Assembly: GCA_946886865.1 (NCBI GenBank)
Contig: CAMPJI010000004.1
Span: 4,295 to 68,294 of the forward strand
Source of the DNA: an uncultured Lysobacterales bacterium
Lineage (GTDB): Bacteria > Pseudomonadota > Gammaproteobacteria > Xanthomonadales > Xanthomonadaceae
DNA: 64,000 nt
Direction: 5' to 3'
Below the pieces are notes generated by a model, which had not been told where the DNA came from, did not search any database, and saw nothing but the letters and a program-made list of their open reading frames with translations. The translations under genes were made by a program, and so were the position numbers. This document shows, piece after piece, positions 56,471-63,346 of the stretch (the first letter of the stretch is position 1; each line of letters opens with the position of its first letter).

Positions 56471-57931
56471 TCAGTCCTGCAGGAAGGGGTGCGGCCGTGC
56501 GCGGAACTGGATCCACGTCCTGTACAGCGCCGACCCGAGCAGGGCGTAGGCGACCAGCCAGACGGCGGCGAGGATGGCCGGCACGCGGCCGGCACCATCG
56601 GCGAGCGCGGCGTAGAGGATGGTGCCCATCGCCAGCAGCAGGCCGGGCCCCATCATCAGCACGATGCGCAAGCCGTCCAGGCGCAACCCGGCCATGGGGC
56701 GGAGGCAGGCCAGTGCGGTCAGCAGGACGATGCCGCCCGAGGCCAGCAGCATGATGCCCAGCCGGTTGGGCGCCACGCCCGCCGCCACCGCCATCGCCAC
56801 CAGCACGCCGAACACCAGCACCATGGCCCAGCCCGGCGACCACGACACCGCGGCCAGCAGATGGCGCCGCCGGACCGTGGCGTCCCCCAGGCCGGGCAGC
56901 AGCGCGAGCTCGTCGAGTTCGGCGGCACGCTTGCGGTACATCGCGTCCAGCCGTTGGCCGTACATCACCACCAGCACCGCCGCGCCACCGATGACGCCGC
57001 CGACCAGCGTGCTGACATCGCCATCGTCGCGTGTCGCGGCGAGGGCCAGATAGCCGAAAGCGACAATGGCGATGCCGGCCTGGACGAGGATCTGGCCACC
57101 CGACAGCGGCGCGAACGGCGTGCCGAGCAGCGCACGCATTGCACGCACCGGCGCATCCGGGCCCGCGCCGGCGGTCTGCCCCGACGGCCACATCCAGTCC
57201 GGCAGGTCCGCGCTCCCCGCGCCGCCGGCAAACCAGCCGTGCGCGATGCCCTTGTGCGGGGTGGCGGTGATCGCCGGTTGCCACCACGGCGAACCCGGTT
57301 GCCCGGACTGCCGCACGACGGCGAACCACCGCCAGCCTGCCAACCCCAGCACCGGCAGCACCGCCCAGGCGACGTGGTCGAGCGTCGGCTGCCAGCCGAT
57401 GTCCAGGCGTCCGGCCGGCACCAGGCGTTCGAGCAGGGCGTGCAGTAGACCGATCAACATCGGAGCGAAGCACAGCATCAGGTAGATGATGCGCGGCAGG
57501 GTGGCAACGACCAGACCGGCACCGGCGGCCAGGGCCAGCGCGCAGATGGCCAGCCCGGGGCCGATGCCGAGGGCGCCCAGCGCGAGCCCGGGCACCACCA
57601 CCGTCGCCAGTGCCAGGACCGCGAGGGTCCCGCCGATCGCCGGGGCGACGCCGGGCATACGCGCCTGGTCCGATTCGGCATGCAGCAGCGCCAGCCGCGA
57701 GAACCAGATGCCCCACAACGCGGCCACGGCCAGCCCGCATAGCAGCAACGTGACTGACGCCCGCTCGGGTTTGTCGATGGTGGCCGCGGCCGCCACGCCC
57801 AACGCGGCGAAGGCCGCGGCCAGCACCAGTGCCAGCACGCGCAGCCCCCATCCGGCGCTGCTGCCCAGCAGGGCCGGGGCATGGCGGCTGCGAGCGGCAA
57901 GACTGTCCGCATCCATCCGGCGAGCGTTCAT
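56471..57931 (-). CDS. Multi-pass membrane protein, partner of an ABC ATPase
   Basis: A 486-residue protein with about ten to twelve hydrophobic segments and one cytoplasmic loop rich in Asp/Arg/Leu (YRKRAAELDELALLPGLG). It has no clear ABC-2 or FtsX signature, but its start overlaps the stop of an ABC ATPase gene by four bases (ATGA), which is the usual arrangement of ATPase plus permease in YtrA-type operons. The family is not recognised. The role is inferred as the transport partner. It is the last gene of the operon, convergent with icd across a 153-base gap. Confidence 0.7.
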   Translation of the reverse strand: MNARRMDADSLAARSRHAPALLGSSAGWGLRVLALVLAAAFAALGVAAAATIDKPERASVTLLLCGLAVAALWGIWFSRLALLHAESDQARMPGVAPAIGGTLAVLALATVVVPGLALGALGIGPGLAICALALAAGAGLVVATLPRIIYLMLCFAPMLIGLLHALLERLVPAGRLDIGWQPTLDHVAWAVLPVLGLAGWRWFAVVRQSGQPGSPWWQPAITATPHKGIAHGWFAGGAGSADLPDWMWPSGQTAGAGPDAPVRAMRALLGTPFAPLSGGQILVQAGIAIVAFGYLALAATRDDGDVSTLVGGVIGGAAVLVVMYGQRLDAMYRKRAAELDELALLPGLGDATVRRRHLLAAVSWSPGWAMVLVFGVLVAMAVAAGVAPNRLGIMLLASGGIVLLTALACLRPMAGLRLDGLRIVLMMGPGLLLAMGTILYAALADGAGRVPAILAAVWLVAYALLGSALYRTWIQFRARPHPFLQD

Positions 57932-58863
57932 TCCGCCGCCTCCACGAACAGATCCTCCAGCGACAACGTGTCGGCCCGGACGCCAGGTGCTTCAGCCAGT
58001 GCCGGCCATGCGGTGTCGTCGGTGCGCACGATCAGCACCGACAGCGCACCGTCGGGCAGCCGGCGTCGGGCGATCTCCCCGGGTACCCGCCCGGAGAGCC
58101 CATCCACGGCGGCCGGGATGCGAAGGCGCAGGTGGCGTTCCTTCAGCGTGTCCATCTCCGCCTGCAGCACCATCCGGCCCTCATGCATGAACGCCACGTG
58201 CGAGGCCACGCGCTCCAGGTCGGACACGATGTGGGTGGAAAACAGGACGCTGGTACCGGCCTCGCCCGCACGCTCGGCGATCTCGCGCAGCAGCTCGCGG
58301 CGGGCCACCGGGTCCAGCGCGGCCGCCGGCTCGTCCAGCACCAGCAGTTCCGGTCGGGGCGCGAGGGCGCGGATGATCGCCACCCGCTGGCGCTCACCCG
58401 GCGACAGCTTGGCCAGCACCTTGTTGGCCGGCAGCCCCCAGCGGTCGAGGGTGGTGCGGACGAAGGCGGCATCCCAGTGCGGGTAGAAGCGGCCGACGAA
58501 ATCCAGCATGTCGCCGACCTTCAGCCAGCCCAGTGCCTCGGGTTGCTGCGGCACGTACGACAGCCGTGCCCGCGTGGCGTCGTCGAGTTGCAGGGCGGGC
58601 CGGCCGAAGAGGCGTGCGCTCCCGGCGTCGGGCGCGACCAGGCCGAGCAACGCCCGGATCAGGGTCGATTTGCCGGCACCGTTTCGACCGATCAGGCCCA
58701 GCACCGCGCCGGGCTCGAGCCGCAGCGAGGCGCCGTCGAGCGCGGCCTGGCCGTCGTAGTACTTGTCGAGTGCGGTGGCCTCGATGGGAAGGTCGGGGGC
58801 GCCCGACGTCGAGGCCCTGCCGGCGCCTCCGGCGGCGTGCAGGGTCTGGTCCAGTGCGTTCAT
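57928..58863 (-). CDS. ABC transporter ATP-binding protein
   Basis: A 311-residue ATPase: Walker A GRNGAGKST (residues 59-67), the signature KLSPGERQR (about 154), Walker B LLVLDEPAAALDP and the switch His in STHIVSDL. The C-terminal 75 residues are an accessory domain. It belongs to the YhcH/BcrA-type group that works with YtrA-type regulators in resistance to bacitracin-like compounds. It is coupled by ATGA overlaps to the GntR gene upstream and the membrane gene downstream. Confidence 0.93.
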   Translation of the reverse strand: MNALDQTLHAAGGAGRASTSGAPDLPIEATALDKYYDGQAALDGASLRLEPGAVLGLIGRNGAGKSTLIRALLGLVAPDAGSARLFGRPALQLDDATRARLSYVPQQPEALGWLKVGDMLDFVGRFYPHWDAAFVRTTLDRWGLPANKVLAKLSPGERQRVAIIRALAPRPELLVLDEPAAALDPVARRELLREIAERAGEAGTSVLFSTHIVSDLERVASHVAFMHEGRMVLQAEMDTLKERHLRLRIPAAVDGLSGRVPGEIARRRLPDGALSVLIVRTDDTAWPALAEAPGVRADTLSLEDLFVEAAE

Positions 58864-59249
58864 TGCCGTTCCTCCATGCGTGACTTGAGCCGGACGAGGA
58901 CTTCGTCTGGCGGTAGTTCGAGTTCGCGCGCCTGCCGGGCGACGGCATCGAGCGCGGGGGCGATGAGGTCCCACCGCCGGGTCGGCCCGGGGTCGGCCCC
59001 GGCACGTGCGGCCACGGCCATGCCTTTGCCGCGTTGACGCTCGAGCACGCCTTCGGCCTCCAGTTGGCTGTAGGCCTTGGAGACGGTCATCGGGTTGATG
59101 GCGTGGGTGGCGGCGACGTCGCGCACCGAGGGCAACAGCGCGCCGGGGGCGAGCTGGCCCCCGGCGACCAGGCGCCGGACCTGCTCGGTGATCTGCCGGT
59201 AGATCGGCTGGGGGGCGGCGGGCTGGATATGCAGCAGGGTTGCGTCCAT
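58860..59249 (-). CDS. GntR-family transcription regulator, YtrA subgroup
   Basis: A 129-residue regulator with an N-terminal winged helix (PIYRQITEQVRRLVAGGQLA, INPMTVSKAYSQLEAEG) and only a short C-terminal helical part, the mark of the YtrA subfamily. YtrA members repress their own ABC operon until an envelope-active antibiotic appears. I chose the ATG at 59249, the first in frame with the family start; an ATG at 59273 would add eight residues. The promoter/operator just upstream supports self-regulation. Confidence 0.9.
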   Translation of the reverse strand: MDATLLHIQPAAPQPIYRQITEQVRRLVAGGQLAPGALLPSVRDVAATHAINPMTVSKAYSQLEAEGVLERQRGKGMAVAARAGADPGPTRRWDLIAPALDAVARQARELELPPDEVLVRLKSRMEERQ

Positions 59250-59285
59250 GTGTATTACTACAACAATACACATCGAGCGTGTCAA
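59250..59285 (-). promoter_or_regulatory. ytrA promoter with palindromic operator
   Basis: On the minus strand: TTGACA (59285-59280), a 17-base spacer that contains TG-n just before the next box (extended -10), then TGTAGT (59262-59257), seven bases and the ATG. A perfect inverted repeat TGTATT-N8-AATACA (59270-59251) covers the spacer end, the -10 and the +1 region. A bound regulator would block RNA polymerase. There is no Shine-Dalgarno; the message would be leaderless or nearly so. Confidence 0.6.
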
Positions 59286-59423
59286 GCGGCTTTTAACGCC
59301 AAGCCGACATGACGCCTTCCGATAGAGCGTCAGGAGGACGCGCGGCCACCGGCGTGCGGGAGGCGCGGGCTGCCGTGATCACCTGGAGCCCGGCCGCAGG
59401 CCGATCGGCCTGCCACCGCCGGA

Positions 59424-59621
59424 TCAAGGGCTAAGCACGCCATGCGGGGGTGCGTGTGAGATGGCTCTGCCGGCGTCACCGTCTGCCGCCCGGGCCCGCG
59501 GGTCGCGGGTGGGGTCCGGACGCGCGGTGGCCGGGGGGTCCGCGTACGGCGCGCGTGCTCCAGAAGGCGCCGGCGCGATCCGGAAGCCGTGGAGGAACAG
59601 CAGGTCCTGGTAGATGCTCAT
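59424..59621 (-). CDS. Candidate small protein divergent from the LysR gene
   Basis: A 65-residue frame starting MSIYQDLLFLHGFRI. CCGGAG lies about eight bases before the ATG, and the first 15 residues look like a genuine N-terminus; the remainder is Ala/Pro/Arg-rich. It is divergent from the LysR gene with 139 bases between, where a 19-base palindrome lies. No known family. Composition beyond residue 20 could also be chance in GC-rich DNA. Confidence 0.45.
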   Translation of the reverse strand: MSIYQDLLFLHGFRIAPAPSGARAPYADPPATARPDPTRDPRARAADGDAGRAISHAPPHGVLSP

Positions 59622-59717
59622 GGCGGTCTCCGGTGGGGCGTCACTGGACGCCTTGTTGACGGAGGCACAACATAGGCGGGCCGAATCCGCTGAAAAAGCG
59701 AGGCTTTTGCAAGCTGG

Positions 59718-59736
59718 ACTTGAACTTCATTCAAGT
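59718..59736. promoter_or_regulatory. 19-base palindrome, candidate LysR operator
   Basis: ACTTGAA-CTTCA-TTCAAGT, perfect 7-bp arms with a 5-base centre. It contains the T-N11-A pattern of LysR boxes and lies 24 bases before the LysR start and 97 bases from the start of the divergent small frame, the usual place for a LysR target. Confidence 0.55.
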
Positions 59737-59760
59737 CGATGCCCCCGTACGAGGTGTTCC

Positions 59761-60729
59761 ATGAGCCGCCCACCGCTCCACGCCCTGCTGGGATTCGCCG
59801 CTGCCGCGCGTGCCGGCAACCTGACCCGCGCCGCCGAAGCCCAGCACCTCACCGTCAGTGCGCTCAGCCACCAGATCCGCGGGTTGGAGGCGCGGCTCGG
59901 GCGCCAGCTGTTCGAGCGCGGCCCGCGCGGCGTGCGCCTGACCGCCGAGGGCGAGCGCCTGCTGTCGCGGGTCGGTCCGCACCTGGACGCGCTGGACCAG
60001 GCGCTGCGCCCCTACGGCCCGCGGCACGACGAGATCCTGACCCTCAGCACGACCCCGTCGATGGCCTCGGCGTGGCTGGTGCCGCGGCTGGGCGGATTCC
60101 TGGCCGCGCATCCACAGCTGGAAATCAACCTGCAGTCGGCGGCGTCGCTGGTGGACTTCGAACGCGACCGTGACGTCGACGCGGCGCTGCGCATCGGCCG
60201 CGGCACGTGGCCGGGCGTCACCAGCGAGCCGCTGTTCGACGAATGGATCGCCCCGGTCGCCAGTCCGGCGCTCATCGAGCGCATGGGCGGGCTGCCGGCC
60301 GACGGCGAGCTGCACCGCTGGCCGCTGCTGGGCGACCCGGACCGCGAGTGGGATGCGTGGTTCGCTGCGCACGGCGGCCGCCCGCCGGAGCGCTACGTCG
60401 CCTACTTCGACGACTCCGAGGCCCTGCACCGCGGCGCGGCGGCGGGTGTCGGCGTCGCGCTCGGCAAGCTCACCCGCGTGCGCCTGCTGGTGGAGGCGGG
60501 CCAACTGGTGCTGCTGACCGGCAAGCGCCTGCGCACCGGCTACGGCCATTACCTGGTGTACCCGCCGCGGTCGGCCGACCACGCCGGGCTGCATGCGCTG
60601 CGCCGCTGGCTGCTGGAGCAGGCGGCCGACTACGACGCCGCCGACGTCGGCACCGATAGCGGCGCTGACGGCGAGGCGCCGCCGGACCCGGGCGCGCCGG
60701 GTACCATCAGGCCCCCCGACCCGCCCTGA
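59761..60729 (+). CDS. LysR-family transcription regulator (GcvA-like)
   Basis: A 322-residue regulator: winged helix with LGFAAAARAGNLTRAAEAQH and LTVSALSHQIRGLEARLGRQ, then a ligand-binding domain from about residue 90, and an acidic Pro-rich tail after about 300 (GADGEAPPDPGAPG), which is unusual. The GAGGTG box lies 7-8 bases before the ATG. Its target is unknown; the divergent small frame and the palindrome in between are the natural candidates. Confidence 0.9.
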   Translation: MSRPPLHALLGFAAAARAGNLTRAAEAQHLTVSALSHQIRGLEARLGRQLFERGPRGVRLTAEGERLLSRVGPHLDALDQALRPYGPRHDEILTLSTTPSMASAWLVPRLGGFLAAHPQLEINLQSAASLVDFERDRDVDAALRIGRGTWPGVTSEPLFDEWIAPVASPALIERMGGLPADGELHRWPLLGDPDREWDAWFAAHGGRPPERYVAYFDDSEALHRGAAAGVGVALGKLTRVRLLVEAGQLVLLTGKRLRTGYGHYLVYPPRSADHAGLHALRRWLLEQAADYDAADVGTDSGADGEAPPDPGAPGTIRPPDPP

Positions 60730-60742
60730 CTGGAGTGACGCC

Positions 60743-61612
60743 ATGCTTCGCACCGCCCTGCTCGCCACCGCCCTGACCGTGTCCCTGGGCGCGTGCGCCA
60801 CCTCGTCGGGGGCCTTGAACGAGGCCACCGAAGCCGTCGGGGGCGTGGTCGACGGCGCCGTCGCCGAAGCGCGACTGGCCGCGGCCGTATCCGGCGCGTG
60901 GCGCAGCCCCGACAACGTCGCGCGCGACGGCTACCGCCACCCGCGCGAGACGCTGCAGTTCTTCGGCGTGATGCCCGACGACACCGTCATCGAGATCACC
61001 CCGGGCGGCGGCTGGTACGCCGAGATCCTCGCCCCGTACCTGCGCGAGGACGGGCAGTACGTCGCCGCCGTGGTCGATCCGATGGCACTGCCGGAAGGCC
61101 GCGGACGTGACTACCAGGCCAACAGCAAGGCCGGGCTTGAGACGCTGTTCGCCGGCTCGGCCGCGCAGTACGACCGCGCGCGCATCGTCGCCTTCGACCC
61201 GGCCAACCCGGCGTTCGGCGCCGCCGGATCGGCCGATGCCGTGCTGACCTTCCGCAACGTGCACAACTGGCGGTCCAACGGCCAGGCCGAGGGGATGTTC
61301 CAGGGCTTCTTCGACGTGCTCAAGCCCGGTGGCGTGCTGGGCGTGGTCGAGCACCGCGCCGCCGCCGACGTGCCGGCCGACGACAAGAGCGGCTACGTCG
61401 GCCAGGCGCAGGTGGTGGCGATGGCGCAGGCCGCCGGCTTCGTGCTGGACGCCAGCAGCGAGGTCAACGCCAACCCGCGCGACACCAAGGACCACCCCAA
61501 CGGCGTGTGGACGCTGCCGCCGGGCAACCGCCACGAGGACACCGACCGCGCGAAGTACCAGGCGATCGGCGAGTCCGACCGGATGACGCTGCGCTTCCGC
61601 AAGCCGGGCTGA
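60743..61612 (+). CDS. Lipoprotein with SAM-methyltransferase fold
   Basis: A 289-residue protein with a lipoprotein signal (LGACA, Cys18), then a class I methyltransferase fold: SAM-like motif VIEITPGGGWYAEILAPYL, followed by VLKPGGVLGVVEHRAA and a C-terminal FRNVHNWRSNG. SAM is thought to be absent from the periplasm, so the exported form is odd; either the fold has another role or a cytoplasmic form exists. TGGAG lies before the ATG; TACCAT (60703) may be the -10. A terminator follows. Confidence 0.85.
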   Translation: MLRTALLATALTVSLGACATSSGALNEATEAVGGVVDGAVAEARLAAAVSGAWRSPDNVARDGYRHPRETLQFFGVMPDDTVIEITPGGGWYAEILAPYLREDGQYVAAVVDPMALPEGRGRDYQANSKAGLETLFAGSAAQYDRARIVAFDPANPAFGAAGSADAVLTFRNVHNWRSNGQAEGMFQGFFDVLKPGGVLGVVEHRAAADVPADDKSGYVGQAQVVAMAQAAGFVLDASSEVNANPRDTKDHPNGVWTLPPGNRHEDTDRAKYQAIGESDRMTLRFRKPG

Positions 61613-61629
61613 TCGCGCGGATCGTCGTC

Positions 61630-61715
61630 ACCCGGGTAAGGCCGGAGGCCGCACCCGGGTTTTTTTTGCGCCTGCTGGTACCTGACCCCGGGTGCGGCCT
61701 TCGGCCTTACCCGGG
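61630..61715. repeat. Inverted pair of ACCCGGGT-type repeats, one acting as terminator
   Basis: 61630-61660 reads ACCCGGGTAAGGCCGG...CCGCACCCGGGT, a hairpin with an inner GGCC pair, followed by seven T at 61660-61667, an intrinsic terminator for the methyltransferase gene. 61687-61715 (CCCGGGTGCGGCCTTCGG...) is its near inverse. The same unit is widespread in Xanthomonadales intergenic gaps. Confidence 0.75.
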
Positions 61716-61781
61716 CTACGGGTCGCGGCGCGCCCCGCCGCGATGCACCACAATGCGCGCCCCTGACGTGCGCCCCACCCG

Positions 61782-62690
61782 ATGACCGATACCTACCCCG
61801 ACTACCCCTTCTCCCCGCAGCGCTTCGACGTCAGGCCCGGCATCGCGATGTCGTACCTGGACGAAGGCCCCAGGGACGGCGAGGTGGTGGTGATGCTGCA
61901 CGGCAATCCGTCTTGGAGCTTCTACTGGCGGCACCTGGTGGCGGGCCTGCGGACGCCGGGCAATGGCAAGGGCTACCGCTGCATCGTTCCCGACCACGTC
62001 GGCATGGGGCTTTCCGACCGCCCCGATGACGCGGCCTATGCCTACACCCTGCAATCGCGCGTGGACGACCTCGACGCGCTGCTCAGGCACCTGGGCGTCG
62101 ATGGACCCGTCACGCTGGCAGTGCACGACTGGGGCGGCATGGTCGGCTTCGGCTGGGCGCTGCGCGACCCGTCACGCGTGCGCCGCCTGGTGGTGCTGAA
62201 CACCGCCGCGTTCCCGCTTCCTCCCGAGAAGCCGATGCCTTGGCAGCTGTCGCTGGGGCGCGACTCGCGCATCGGCGGCTTCCTGATCCGCGCCTTCAAC
62301 CTGTTCGCCCGCGGCGCGGCGTGGACGGGCACCGAGCGGTCGCTGCCGCGCGACGTGCGCCGTGCGTACATCGCGCCGTACACCGGCTGGCGCAACGCCA
62401 TCAGCACGCTGCGCTTCATGCAGGACATCCCGCTGCGCGAGGGCGACCGCGCCTGGCCGTTGCTGGCCGAATCCGCCCGCGTGCTGCCGCAGTACGCCGA
62501 CCGCCCGGTATTCATCGGCTGGGGCCTGCGCGATTTCGTGTTCGACCGCCACTTCCTGGACGGCTTCACCCGCGCGCTGCCCAACGCGCAGGTGCATGCG
62601 TTCGAGGACGCCAACCACTACGTGCTGGAAGACAGGCACGAGGTGCTGGTGCCGGCGATCCGCGCATTCCTGGATGCGAACCCGGTCTAG
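61782..62690 (+). CDS. oleB: OleB, beta-lactone decarboxylase (haloalkane-dehalogenase family)
   Basis: A 302-residue alpha/beta hydrolase of the haloalkane dehalogenase family: HGNPSWSFYW (oxyanion and substrate Asn/Trp), nucleophile Asp116 in VHDWGGM, GWGLRDFVFDRHF and the base His in DANHYVLED. In Xanthomonadales this enzyme beside OleC is OleB, which decarboxylates the beta-lactone made by OleC to give the final long-chain olefin. The Asp nucleophile position agrees with known OleB (about residue 114). A true dehalogenase is possible but less likely given the neighbour. Confidence 0.85.
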   Translation: MTDTYPDYPFSPQRFDVRPGIAMSYLDEGPRDGEVVVMLHGNPSWSFYWRHLVAGLRTPGNGKGYRCIVPDHVGMGLSDRPDDAAYAYTLQSRVDDLDALLRHLGVDGPVTLAVHDWGGMVGFGWALRDPSRVRRLVVLNTAAFPLPPEKPMPWQLSLGRDSRIGGFLIRAFNLFARGAAWTGTERSLPRDVRRAYIAPYTGWRNAISTLRFMQDIPLREGDRAWPLLAESARVLPQYADRPVFIGWGLRDFVFDRHFLDGFTRALPNAQVHAFEDANHYVLEDRHEVLVPAIRAFLDANPV

Positions 62691-62703
62691 GCGAATCCCA
62701 GAC

Positions 62704-62777
62704 CTGTAGGAGCGACGTGAGTCGCGACCTTCGCCGCATCCCGGAGTTCGTGGTCGCGACTTACGTCGCTCCTGCAG
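62704..62777. repeat. Inverted pair of GTAG-type REP elements (type B)
   Basis: Type B at 62704-62728 and its inverse at 62753-62777, with one substitution in the inverse copy. It lies between oleB and the convergent YkgJ gene. Confidence 0.8.
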
Positions 62778-62789
62778 GCGCCGTCGCCA

Positions 62790-63170
62790 TCACTCCGGCA
62801 GCGGATTGCGCACCGCCTCCGGAACCCCGGTCCAGTCGCCCGGCGTCAATGCAGGTAATCCGTGCGCCAGTCGCGCCTTGTCGCACTGTGCGCTCGCCGC
62901 GCCGAACTCCCACGACGCCGGCACTGCCGCGCATACCGACGGGCGGCGGTCGTGGATGCCGCAGCGCGAATACACGCCGATCTGCGCATCCAGCGCCACG
63001 CACCGCGGCGCGGCCTGCGACGTGCCGCGCATTGCGCGCTCATGGCTGCGCAGCGGTTCGGTGAGTTCGATGGGCACCGCGCCGCCCATGCCGGGCTCGG
63101 CCTCGGACCAGTGGAAGCTGACGCGGAAATGCGCACAGCACGCGCCGCACGACAGGCAGGGGTGTGACAC
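62790..63170 (-). CDS. YkgJ-family cysteine-cluster protein
   Basis: About 126 residues in the short form: CLSCGACCAHFRVSFHW, then further Cys in PRCVAL, YSRCGI and PSVCAA, a pattern of eight conserved Cys that binds zinc or iron-sulfur. It lies between oleB and oleC on the opposite strand. I place the start at GTG 63170 because the family begins right before CLSC; an ATG at 63323 would add 51 low-complexity Arg/Pro residues and overlap the oleC promoter. Function unknown. Confidence 0.75.
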   Translation of the reverse strand: MSHPCLSCGACCAHFRVSFHWSEAEPGMGGAVPIELTEPLRSHERAMRGTSQAAPRCVALDAQIGVYSRCGIHDRRPSVCAAVPASWEFGAASAQCDKARLAHGLPALTPGDWTGVPEAVRNPLPE

Positions 63171-63334
63171 GGGAACGGCTGGCGCGACCAGGGTCGGCGC
63201 CACGGGGCGGGGATCGGGGTACACGAGGGGTGCTCGCACGGGCCGGGCCGCCGGGTGGCTGGCGCTGGACGGTCGCGGGATTCTCGGGATTTGGCGGCCG
63301 CGCGCAAGTGCCGGCACCTGCACCGTTCAGCGGC

Positions 63335-63340
63335 GACAAT
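63335..63340 (+). promoter_or_regulatory. GACAAT -10 box six bases before oleC ATG
   Basis: GACAAT, GGCGGC, ATG. +1 would be the A of the start codon. The -35 is weak. Confidence 0.4.
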
Positions 63341-63346
63341 GGCGGC

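Noticed and set aside
61782..62690. Haloalkane dehalogenase annotation
   Set aside because: The family is right, but the neighbouring OleC and the known OleB subgroup make a beta-lactone decarboxylase more likely.
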